From Caulobacter sp. HMWF025 (GTDB lineage Bacteria; Pseudomonadota; Alphaproteobacteria; Caulobacterales; Caulobacteraceae): a stretch of 34,355 bases of DNA. Location: the NCBI RefSeq assembly GCF_003060965.1, contig NZ_QAII01000142.1, forward strand, positions 7,108 through 41,462, given 5' to 3'. The translations under genes were made by a program, and so were the position numbers. This document shows, piece by piece, positions 21,896 to 30,400 of this stretch. Numbering within the stretch: the first letter of the stretch is position 1; each line of letters starts with the position of its first letter. The notes under the pieces were generated by a model. The model saw only the letters and a list, made by a program, of their open reading frames with translations. It did no database searches and was not told the origin of the DNA.

Positions 21896-24709
21896 TCAGA
21901 GCCCGGCATCGCTGCTTCTAAGTTGGCGAGCTTTATTCATCAAACCAATGATGCTCTTCCTACCGCCCGTCTTTCTGACAACATTTCCAAGACCAGTCCG
22001 GAATATTTCCGGCATTTCCACAGTGTTTCCCTCAATCAGAATGATTCCGTTATCTTCGAGCATTTTCATGCGTTCATCGTTGACTTCAGAAATCTTCTCT
22101 TTGAATTCAGATAAGCTCATTGGAACCGCAAATTGCGGGGCTTGCCGCAACGCATCCAGGACGGGTTTCAGTCCCGGGTTTTCCTCCCCCATCGACTCGA
22201 TTTTCTGACGCCCCACAGGCGCAATGGCGCTCGCCATCGCTCTGGGGACCAAAAGTCGGTCGAAGAAAACGGCATTGTCGTCCCCGGCGGAGGTTTCTGC
22301 ACTACTTGCGACGAAACCGACTAGGTCGCGAGCAGTCAAACGACCGCGCAAATCCGATAGTGCTGCAATCACCCACTCCGACGACCGCGCCTCCCGAGTA
22401 CGGCCTCCGCGAGCCAGATCGTCGGCCTTGCCAAGCTTTCTTCCCCAAAGCGGCACAAGCCGCTCTTCGATTGCTTGATTTTCCGCGTCTTGGAATTTCG
22501 GATCCCAGGTATTGGCCACACCAGCTTGCTGAGCCAGCCAAGCTGCAAGTTCCAAAATATCGCGATCAAACCACGTTAGCGCGAAAGCGCGATTTCGATC
22601 TGCAAACTGTCGATAATTATTAGGATATGCGGAAGCAACGAGGTCTGAACGCACAAAATTAACTTGCCCCAACGGCCTTCCAGGAAGCTCAAGAAGGCGC
22701 TGTGGAAGAGACGATGTAAGGCCGCGAATTGCTGCTTGTTGGTTTGCGTCGGCGCGGAATGACTGGAAACTTTCTTCCAAACCATCGAACAGCGCGACTA
22801 TTCGAACGGGAGCGTTCAGGAGGCGCTGGATTAGCTCCTCTCCCGCTTTGGGTGCTTCAAGCGCCACCCCGCTGCTCCACGCGATAACGTCGAGCCAGAA
22901 TGCGCCCCATTCACTCTCAGACGTAAGTTGCTTGGAGGCCTGATCAATGAGTTCGTTCAAGCGCGAAAAAGCTATAGGAGCCCCGCCCCCAACAGCGTTC
23001 GAGATTGTCTCACGCGACTGAGCGATGCTTGTGGAAGCTTGAATATTTCTGGCAGGCAGCACCGGAGCAATAAGCGCATCGCGCGATCCTGCACCCGCCG
23101 GATGAACTTTCAGCTTGTTCGTGAAGGTTCCCCATGTGCCCATCTGAGCAAGGACGCGGAACGTGAAAGTCTTCCCGGCCCCCTTCATTCCGATGCATGT
23201 GGCATTGGGCGACTCGGTCCTGAAGCGCTCTCCAAGCTCTCTCAGTGCCCGCACCGTGAGAAAGTCATCACTGACCTCCTGCCCCGACTCGGCAAAGACG
23301 CGATCCCTTGCAAATTCGTGCAGCCTTTGGCGCTTAGATTTTTGCGACGGCAGACTGACTGTCACTGGCGCTGAGACATCGATCTGAGGCAGCTCAACAG
23401 CGATGTGCGCTGCTCGAGCCTCCAGGTGGTCCTCGATCCAATCTGCAAGCCCGCTGGCAATCTGATCGAAACAACTTTGCCCACGGAGATCGTCTATGAA
23501 ATCCTTCAAACCACTAGGCGCGGCCGTTAACGCTGGCGCATGATCGAGCACTACGATCGGCGGGCCAGCTACATCCTCGGTACTCAGTTGAATAATGTCA
23601 CCAGCGGCAGCGCCATCGTTCGGATCGTCGATGAAATTGGATGCGCTTTCCTCAAGACTCGCAGCTACACGGGCGAACTCGGCGCTCCTCCGGACCTGGG
23701 GTATGACATTGTTGATTACGATCGCCGGACGCCCTCGCCAGCCGCCATTTGCCTGGGTCTCGCGCCCAATAAAGCTCAGCATTTCCCTCGTAGACATCAC
23801 CGCTTGACCGCTTGGTGTGGTGACAAAAACAGGCGCAACGCCTGGCGCGCAGAGCACCATAGCGGCCAAATCGGTGAACCCGGCGCGGAGATCGATGACC
23901 AGAGCGTTGCAACCTGCCGCGCGTGCAAGCTTCTGGAGAATATCCAAAAGGAAAAACGGCTTATCGGAGTGCGATTTCTGGAGCTGTTCCGGCCGGATTG
24001 CGAATGCCGAAAGCATATCCGCGCGGCGGAGGCATGGAAGGAACGTGATGCCCTCATGCGTCTGGTTGGCCAACTTTTCAGCGCCAAACGCGATTGCGCC
24101 ATCGGCGCTTGCATCGGGGTCCGCATGAGCAAGAACAATCAAATCCTCAAGCGAGAAATGGCACTCCCTACCATCGCTTAAGAAAAGATAGCTTATCCCC
24201 GGAGCTTCGAAATCCGCATCAACAAGCATAGGTTTGAGGTTGAATTTCTCCGCCAGAGATAATGTAAATGAAAGCGCGGATGTTGTCCGCCCCACACCTC
24301 CTTTTACAGAGTGAAAGGCGAAGCTTGGGAAATCTGTCTCTTGGATTTTCTCGGCACTCTCGACCCGCCTGAACCAGATTTGGGTGGAGGCGGCTACATA
24401 CTGCGACGCCAGCGCTAACGGCGGATCTCCGGCAATCTCACTATCATATTCCAATATTTCAATAGGAAGCGACGTTGAAAATTGAGGTCCATCAAGAACA
24501 ATAGAATTATCTTTGTATCTCAGCGGAAACAAAGATGAAACCCAATCTTTAATTTCGCTATAATAACTAATAGATTCAGCATATAGAGATATTTGATCCC
24601 AATACACTTCAGCTTTAACTAGAGATGACGGAAATTCGCCTCGCGACCTCGCCACGTTCAACGTGTCGGCGATGTCACCCCAGCTATACGGAAAACTTTT
24701 CGTGTCCAT
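21896..24709 (-). CDS. Large protein with a MinD/ParA-like P-loop domain and a second P-loop NTPase domain
   Basis: 937 residues. The N-terminal helical region is at about 1-120. A deviant Walker A of the MinD/ParA type, FHSVKGGVGRTTSALSF (K136-GGVGRTT), is followed by MLVDADFEAPGISYLF (switch region) and ALVIDLRAGFTDLA (Walker B-like, about 269-282). A second P-loop lies at G507-MKGAGKT514 with Walker B IVALFDGLEE (637-646), resembling STAND/Sll1717-type P-loop ATPases. The C-terminal 300 residues are helical. Such sensor-ATPases with an N-terminal ParA-like domain are typical of defence or conflict systems. It starts 9 bp after the upstream 143-residue gene and is relatively AT-rich at its 5' end, a sign of transfer. 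The precise function is unknown. Confidence 0.8.
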   Translation of the reverse strand: MDTKSFPYSWGDIADTLNVARSRGEFPSSLVKAEVYWDQISLYAESISYYSEIKDWVSSLFPLRYKDNSIVLDGPQFSTSLPIEILEYDSEIAGDPPLALASQYVAASTQIWFRRVESAEKIQETDFPSFAFHSVKGGVGRTTSALSFTLSLAEKFNLKPMLVDADFEAPGISYLFLSDGRECHFSLEDLIVLAHADPDASADGAIAFGAEKLANQTHEGITFLPCLRRADMLSAFAIRPEQLQKSHSDKPFFLLDILQKLARAAGCNALVIDLRAGFTDLAAMVLCAPGVAPVFVTTPSGQAVMSTREMLSFIGRETQANGGWRGRPAIVINNVIPQVRRSAEFARVAASLEESASNFIDDPNDGAAAGDIIQLSTEDVAGPPIVVLDHAPALTAAPSGLKDFIDDLRGQSCFDQIASGLADWIEDHLEARAAHIAVELPQIDVSAPVTVSLPSQKSKRQRLHEFARDRVFAESGQEVSDDFLTVRALRELGERFRTESPNATCIGMKGAGKTFTFRVLAQMGTWGTFTNKLKVHPAGAGSRDALIAPVLPARNIQASTSIAQSRETISNAVGGGAPIAFSRLNELIDQASKQLTSESEWGAFWLDVIAWSSGVALEAPKAGEELIQRLLNAPVRIVALFDGLEESFQSFRADANQQAAIRGLTSSLPQRLLELPGRPLGQVNFVRSDLVASAYPNNYRQFADRNRAFALTWFDRDILELAAWLAQQAGVANTWDPKFQDAENQAIEERLVPLWGRKLGKADDLARGGRTREARSSEWVIAALSDLRGRLTARDLVGFVASSAETSAGDDNAVFFDRLLVPRAMASAIAPVGRQKIESMGEENPGLKPVLDALRQAPQFAVPMSLSEFKEKISEVNDERMKMLEDNGIILIEGNTVEMPEIFRTGLGNVVRKTGGRKSIIGLMNKARQLRSSDAGL

Positions 24710-24718
24710 GTACAGTAC

Positions 24719-25150
24719 CTAGGCGAAGAGGCGGCCTTTGAGAGCCGATGTTAGCTTATCGAAAAATTGAAGCGCTTTTGCTTCATCGTCACCTTGAAGA
24801 TCGACGCTATATCGCATGGCTACATGGAACTCGGAGAGGGAGATGGTGTTCGACTCGCCGCTTTTGCGGATGTCGGGCACCGTAACAGGGCCATTTCCAG
24901 CTTGGGCGAGTTCAGATCGAGATATCTGGGCAACAGCGATCAAAGCCCTGATGTTATGACCGAACTCCCCGGCGACCGCGGCGGTGGTTTTCTGCCCTCG
25001 GTCCTTCATCACGAGGTGCTTAAGTCCGCATTCGGCGCTGTAAAATAGCAGCATGCCCTTTCCAGAATCGTGAGCCCCTTGGAGCGCTCCCGCCGCTTTG
25101 AGATTTTTGAGGCAGGCTTTGCGCATCTGCTGCAGGGACGCTTCCAACAA
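24719..25150 (-). CDS. Small helical partner of the large ATPase (HEPN-like fold possible)
   Basis: 143 residues, mostly alpha-helical. SGKGMLLFYSAECGLKHLVM (29-48) and FGHNIRALIAVAQ (63-75) recall the pattern of HEPN-like helical bundles (LLFYAVECGLK ... HDLxxL), but the catalytic RX4-6H is not seen, so it would be a non-catalytic version. It is the first gene of the cluster, and its stop lies 9 bp before the ATG of the 937-residue ATPase, so it is translationally coupled to it. It could be an adaptor or antitoxin. Confidence 0.7.
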   Translation of the reverse strand: MLEASLQQMRKACLKNLKAAGALQGAHDSGKGMLLFYSAECGLKHLVMKDRGQKTTAAVAGEFGHNIRALIAVAQISRSELAQAGNGPVTVPDIRKSGESNTISLSEFHVAMRYSVDLQGDDEAKALQFFDKLTSALKGRLFA

Positions 25151-25335
25151 GGCCGTTGGCTCCGAGTCAAAACAATTGGATTACGAAAATTCTACCGGCT
25201 TTCCTGCCTAGCTTGGCAAGCTCGAATGCAAGTGTGACGGGTGTCGGCACCATTGGCAAAGCTATCTGTAATTTGTGGCAACTGGGTCGTTTTGCCCGGG
25301 CCGGGATAGGTTAGCAGTGACGGCGAGATAAAAGG

Positions 25336-25360
25336 GCCGGGACCATTCTGGTCCATGGCC
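25336..25360. repeat. Hairpin GGACCA-TTC-TGGTCC
   Basis: GGACCA (25340-25345) and TGGTCC (25349-25354) pair perfectly around a 3-base loop, and GGCC on either side can extend the stem. Confidence 0.45.
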
Positions 25361-25380
25361 TTAATGATGTTGAAGAATTT

Positions 25381-25415
25381 CCGGGACCTCAATCTCAGGT
25401 CGGGTCCCGGTTTCT
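25381..25415 (+). terminator. Terminator-like hairpin CCGGGACC/GGTCCCGG
   Basis: Perfect 8-bp arms (25381-25388 and 25403-25410) with a 14-base loop, followed by TTTCT. It lies about 115 bp upstream of the GIY-YIG start, so it could also form part of an mRNA leader. Confidence 0.4.
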
Positions 25416-25526
25416 AGAGCTTGTCGCCTAAGCTCAACAGGTTATCCGGGACCACCGGCCAAATAGCCGCCTATGCCGACAAAGCGGCAATCGACGAGCG
25501 GCCCGTGTTCGGCCAAGCTTCGGCAC

Positions 25527-26387
25527 ATGCCGTTACGCCTCAACAACCTGCTCCGCGACGAAGGAATCGATCCTGCCGACGTCCGCCTTTTGCGGCATCA
25601 GACGTCGAAGGTTCGCGGGCGCACGCCCTACACGCTCTGGCGCGATGACCCCGGCAGCTTCGAGACTTACCAGAGCACCCAGGTTAGTGCGCCGCGTGAG
25701 CGCTCCCGTTTCCGTGGGCGCTACTGGGCAAGCTTCGTGGTCCCGCCGAGCGGAGCCACCATGTTTGTCGGTCTCTACGCGGTCGCGCTCGCTGGCACCG
25801 TGCCATCCGGGACGATCGACCCTTTGACCGGCGTTAACGTCGGCGGCCCGAAGGGCCTCATCGCCCCTTATGACCATTACGAATGTACGCGGGTCCAGCA
25901 ACTCAGCGACTACATTGGCCGCCTCTTCATCCATTGGGGCGACACGGCCAGCGCAAGCCGCGCCTGGGTTCAGAGAGCTGATAATCAGGACAAGGCGATC
26001 GTCGAACTGACGCGAACTTTCCGCGAGGAGGAATTCCCCGGTTTCACAAAGCTCCTACGACCGCTTTCTGACATCGAGACCATGCCGCTGACATGGCAAG
26101 CAGTCTTGCGCGCTACGCGCGGTGTCTACTTGCTGGCCTGCCCCCGGACGCGAGAGCACTACGTTGGATCGGCGTATGGGGAGGACGGGTTTCTAGGTCG
26201 TTGGTTGACCTACGCAACGACCGGTCACGGCGGCAACATAGGTCTCAAGATGCGCGATCCGAGCGACTACTTCGTCAGCATTTTGGAAGTGGCGGGCTCG
26301 AATGCGACGGTCGATGAGATTCTCGGCCTTGAGGCCGTTTGGAAGCTAAAGCTTCACAGCCGCGACATCGGCCTCAACTTCAACTGA
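25527..26387 (+). CDS. GIY-YIG nuclease-domain protein
   Basis: 286 residues from the ATG at 25527; an in-frame ATG 18 codons upstream (25473) is less likely. The N-terminal domain (about 1-180) has LLRHQTSKVRGRTPYTLWRD and DDPGSFETYQSTQ, a conserved stretch seen in alphaproteobacterial GIY-YIG proteins. The C-terminal GIY-YIG fold has G199-V-Y201 (GIY), Y212-V-G214 (YIG), R225, H234 in TTGHGGN and E269, which match the catalytic arginine and metal-binding glutamate positions. It should cleave one DNA strand. Members of this type occur alone in genomic islands and their role is unclear. Confidence 0.85.
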   Translation: MPLRLNNLLRDEGIDPADVRLLRHQTSKVRGRTPYTLWRDDPGSFETYQSTQVSAPRERSRFRGRYWASFVVPPSGATMFVGLYAVALAGTVPSGTIDPLTGVNVGGPKGLIAPYDHYECTRVQQLSDYIGRLFIHWGDTASASRAWVQRADNQDKAIVELTRTFREEEFPGFTKLLRPLSDIETMPLTWQAVLRATRGVYLLACPRTREHYVGSAYGEDGFLGRWLTYATTGHGGNIGLKMRDPSDYFVSILEVAGSNATVDEILGLEAVWKLKLHSRDIGLNFN

Positions 26388-26404
26388 CACACGCGCAGCC
26401 AACT

Positions 26405-27043
26405 TCACGACGAGGACGGCGTATCGATTGGCCTTCTGAATACCTCTGATCCCGGCCCGCTCGACCCAGGAAACTGCCATCCCATGTGCGTGACTGTGTT
26501 GATGATCGCGCAGGCAAGTTCAGCGGTGTGCGTTCGGACTTGGTTTAGGTAAGCCACATCAACGGGTGTCGTGAAAATCTCATCTCGCTTGTTGACGTAC
26601 AGGGGCACCGATCGACCTTGCGCATCTGGGGCACGCCAAGAGCCATGGCAGAGCACATTCCTGAGATCTGCCGCTTCCCTGAGATCTGTCACTAGCTCGG
26701 GAAGGTTCGCGATCGTGGCCTTATCGTTGTCGCGCACAGCCTTGCTGTAAGTGTCGATGAGGCCGCCCAAAGGGTTTGATAGCGCGCGCTGCAACGTCGG
26801 CAGCCATTGCTCATATGCGGCTTCGATTTCGTCCTGCGGGTGCTGGCGAGTTGCCGTGAAGGCGAAGATCGCCTTGCCAAGGACCTCTTCCAAAAACCCG
26901 AATGTAGCCACGACCCGACCCAAGGCCTCCCAAAAGGCTACCGGGTGCCAATGGGTGGGAAATTGGCCGGGGAGGGTCACGGCGTTAACCAGATAACGTT
27001 TCGGTCCAGCGTCTACCATCTGCCCAACTTCTACTCGCCGCAT
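26405..27043 (-). CDS. HEPN-like hypothetical protein
   Basis: 212 residues, helical. ADLRNVLCHGSWRAPD contains R128-N-x3-H133, the RX4-6H motif (here RNxxxH) of catalytic HEPN domains. It is preceded by helices with FLEEVLGKAIFAFTATRQ. Such small proteins are frequent in alphaproteobacteria and lack an assigned function; an RNase or toxin role follows only from the motif. It converges with the GIY-YIG gene, with 17 bp between the two ends. A second in-frame ATG eight codons in is a possible start. Confidence 0.6.
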   Translation of the reverse strand: MRRVEVGQMVDAGPKRYLVNAVTLPGQFPTHWHPVAFWEALGRVVATFGFLEEVLGKAIFAFTATRQHPQDEIEAAYEQWLPTLQRALSNPLGGLIDTYSKAVRDNDKATIANLPELVTDLREAADLRNVLCHGSWRAPDAQGRSVPLYVNKRDEIFTTPVDVAYLNQVRTHTAELACAIINTVTHMGWQFPGSSGPGSEVFRRPIDTPSSS

Positions 27044-27089
27044 CCCGCCCTGGTGCGCTTGGTGGAACGAAGGCCGGATTGGCCGATGA

Positions 27090-27209
27090 GCGTCAAGGGT
27101 GCGCGTCTATCCGCCCATCACCGTCACCGACAACTGGCCCGACTTCGTGCCGGTCACCGACCACGAGGCGCGGATCATCGAAGCCTTCTTCGCCGACCTG
27201 CTGGACTAG
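27090..27209 (+). pseudogene. C-terminal relic of a gene upstream of a recombinase
   Basis: An open frame without start encodes VYPPITVTDNWPDFVPVTDH followed by EARIIEAFFADLLD and a TAG at 27207-27209. It looks like the last 34-39 codons of a gene whose beginning has been lost, with the recombinase relic 40 bp downstream. The family is not identified. Confidence 0.5.
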
Positions 27210-27248
27210 CTGTTCGGTGCCATCCCCTGACACCCTGGAGACATCGCC

Positions 27249-27407
27249 ATGGGCCGCCTAGTCCCACCGGAGCCGACCACCACCGCCCCGGATCGGGCGG
27301 CTCTGTATCTGCGGGTCTCGACCGGCCGCCAGGCCGAGAGCGACCTCTCCATTCCCGACCAACGGCGGCAGCTTGAGGCGTTCTGCGCTGGCAAGGGCTG
27401 GCGCTAA
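27249..27407 (+). pseudogene. Serine recombinase, truncated to its N-terminal 52 residues
   Basis: ATG at 27249 with GGAG upstream. The product contains ALYLRVSTGRQAESDLSIPD, the N-terminus of the resolvase/invertase fold with the catalytic serine S24 in RVSTGRQ, then QRRQLEAFCAGKGWR, after which TAA follows at 27405-27407. Complete proteins of this family have several hundred residues (catalytic domain, recombinase domain, zinc ribbon). None of the missing part is seen in the following DNA. The break falls between this relic and the end of the large ATPase gene, marking a junction of two insertions. Confidence 0.8.
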
Positions 27408-27449
27408 CCCGTATGCCGTTAGCCGTGGCAGCGTTTCACCATGAGCCGA

Positions 27450-30400
27450 TCAGGACCGTCGAAATCCATAGCGCAAGCCTTGGCCCAACAGGTCCAACAC
27501 CGCCTCGCCCTCCTCACTCATCGGATTGGGGATCATTTCGACCCTGGCGTGCGCCGGGGTGCTCAGATTGCTCACATATGCAATCCAGTACTGCACGCCG
27601 CTGCGCGCACGCGCCGCCGCCCTGCCCGCCCTGACTTCCGTCTCACCCATCTTGAAGGAGAGAGGGTCGTTGAGGCTCGCCTTGACCTCGATCTGCCACA
27701 CCTGGCGACCGACATTGATTGCAAAATCATAGCCCAGACCGTCATTGCCCGGGCGACTGGTGAATTGCTCGCCGATCTTCGATTTCCACGCCGCGTCGAT
27801 GTCCTGATCCGACGCCTTACGCATCAGCCAATGGCGGACGGCCAGTTCGCCCAGCCGGCCGATCATGTCCGTCTTCTGCGACGGGACGTCATTTGCACCA
27901 CCGCCCCCGCCGCCTCCGGACGCAGGTGCGTTCGAACCGCCTACCTTGCCCCGAGCCGGTGCCAAGCCCGCCTTGCGGCCCAAGGGCGTGGCGAAAAGCT
28001 TGGGCGACAAGCATTGAACGAGTTCGGCCTCCAGAGCCGCCCAATCGGCCCCTTCAGGATCTACCGGGCGGCCGTTGAACGGCACCGACCGAGCCGCTTT
28101 CCTGCGGGCCTCCGCCGCCAGATTGGCTTGAGCCTGCTCGGCGGCGATGTCCCTCTCGACAATCTTGTGCACAGTACGGTCCAAGGTCAGGTCCATGCTT
28201 GGAGGCCAGGCGCCAACCCTATCCGTCCAGGCCAGCAAGTCTTCGGAATTGAGCGTGCGCCAGTCAAAGGCCCCCGATTGATCCAGCAGCGCCCGCAGTC
28301 CCGCCAGCCCCCCGTCGGCCTCGCGCCAGATCTGATGGGGCGTCGCCCTGGTCTTGCTCCACGCCCGCACCAGTGGCCCCGCGCTCTCGACAAAGACCTT
28401 CAGAGCAGCGACGTTGGTGCGGCGAACCCGATCGAGGGCTTCAAGTCCGGGAGGATCCGAGCCGAGCGGTAGCGCGCCATGGGCCTGGAGCCACAGGTCG
28501 ATGTGAGCCCGGATCAGCGCGTCGGGGACTTCCTTGTATTTCAACAACCAGTCAGGATCGGGCGACAACGCGCGCGCGGCCTCGCGCGCCTGAGCGTATT
28601 GCGGTGCAAGGGAGCCCTCGCTCAACGTCGGCGCATAGGCCGCACGCAGCAGATCGGTGATTTCCAGATCATGGGCACCAGCGTAGCCGACGACGAGGCC
28701 GACGTGGAGTTCGGCGTAGGTGTCGGGCTTTTCGCCAACAGCGATCAGGGCAAGGTTCAGCGCTTCGAAATCCAATCCCAAGGCGTCGCGCAGCTCCGCG
28801 ATCGTCAGCGCCGTCTTGCAGGCTTCAAGCACCTGGTCGGCGTCCCGCTCCAAGGGTCCAAGCCAGGGCGAGATCGCCCGGCGCAGATCTGCGATGTCCT
28901 TAACGACCTCTGCCTCCCGCACCACGAACGTGTCCAAGGCCTCACTGCCGTCGGCCATGTAGAGCAGGGCTCGAAGCCAAGGCAGGTGACGCTCCAGTCC
29001 CGCGCCGAGCGTCTCCCGGACCGCACGTCTGGCCGATCGAGAAAGACGGAGCGTGCCGCACATGTCTTCCAGGTCCAGGTCTGTAAAGGCGGCCTCAGTC
29101 GGGGCCGCACCCGCTGAGCGTTGCCCGAGAAGCAAAATTCGAAGCACCGATTCCAGGACGGGCTGATCGATCGCTTCGCAGAGCGCGCCCAGTGCTTCGT
29201 CTAGCACCGACCAGTTCGCCGGTCCGGTGGTTCTGCAGACGACGATCGCGCGGCCGTCCGCAGTCTTGAGCGCAAATGCGCTTCGCCCGTCCACTTCTTG
29301 GTCAACATCCAGACCGTCGATCTTAAAGCCGATCGTCGCCGCGCCCTGGAACAGTAAGCGTTCGAGCCGGTCGATGATCGCATGCCGGTCGGCCGGCAAT
29401 CTTTGGGCCTCCGGTCCCTTGAGTGCTTCCATCGCCACCGCAACCATGCCCTTCAGCCGCGGCCATCGTACAACGATTGGGGCGACCTCCCCCTCGCCCA
29501 CATCCCGGCCGTCGACGCTCATCGCGTAGTTCACCTGCGACAAAAGCCGGACCTTTTCGCCGTAGAAAGCGCGCATCACGTTCCCGACCCCGACGTGGTC
29601 GGTCCGGGCGTCAAACAGCAATCGCCCCGCCGCTTCGAGCAAGCTAACGGCCGTTTCGTCGTCACCGTCGCGCACGTAGAAGGGCTCATCGCCCTGTGCG
29701 ATCAACGCCGGACGCACAACCTCGGTGTCGGCTCCCCTTCGCGCGAGCAGAATGTGAGGCGGGTGCGCCTGGGTCCCCAGCTGCCCGCGCCCGAAACGCT
29801 CGGCGATCTTGCGCCAGGTTGCAAAATAAAGATTAAGCAGCCGCCGTTCGAAGTAACGATCAAACCCCTCCTTGGCGTACTGCTCGGCCAAGAAGACGGC
29901 TTGGTCGACGAGGCCGTTCGGGTCATCGAAAATATGAAGTCCGCCGCGCGCCTGCAGGATCTGGATCTGATTAGGTCCTGCTCGCTCCAAAGCGCGCATT
30001 ACAGGAACGGCCGGACGACGAAGAAAGCTTGGGAACCGGTCGCCGGCCTCCGGCGCCATCCAGATATCGGACGGGCGCGCCAAAACCCGGCGTCCGCCGG
30101 AAACCGAAGGCTCGTCCGCTGGGACCCAGGCGGCGGACCTCAGGAAGGACTTCAGCGGCGTCGGCCAGGTCCGCGCGTCGTCGTGGATGAAATGATAATG
30201 ATGGACGTTCAGATCCCAATAGGTCGGCTGCGCCTCACCAAGCCAACCGATCACCAACTGGGCATAATACTCCAGGCATTCCCGACTAAATTCGGCGACG
30301 TCGCCCTGCCCCGGCATCCAGAGTATTTCTCCACGAATGAAGTATTCGCTTGTGGGGGTCATCGCCATGGCGTGAGCGTTTTCGGCGAGAATGTCGGCTT

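Larger units (their letters stand above)
25151..25526. other. Intergenic region with CCGGGACC hairpins
   Basis: About 375 bases between divergent genes. The CGGGACC/CCGGGACC word recurs at 25337-25345, 25381-25388 and about 25446, and its complement at 25403-25410, giving two hairpins that are listed separately. This suggests a structured RNA or terminator-like repeat. An upstream part near 25160-25200 is AT-richer and may hold the promoter of the minus-strand cluster; no clear boxes were seen. Confidence 0.4.
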
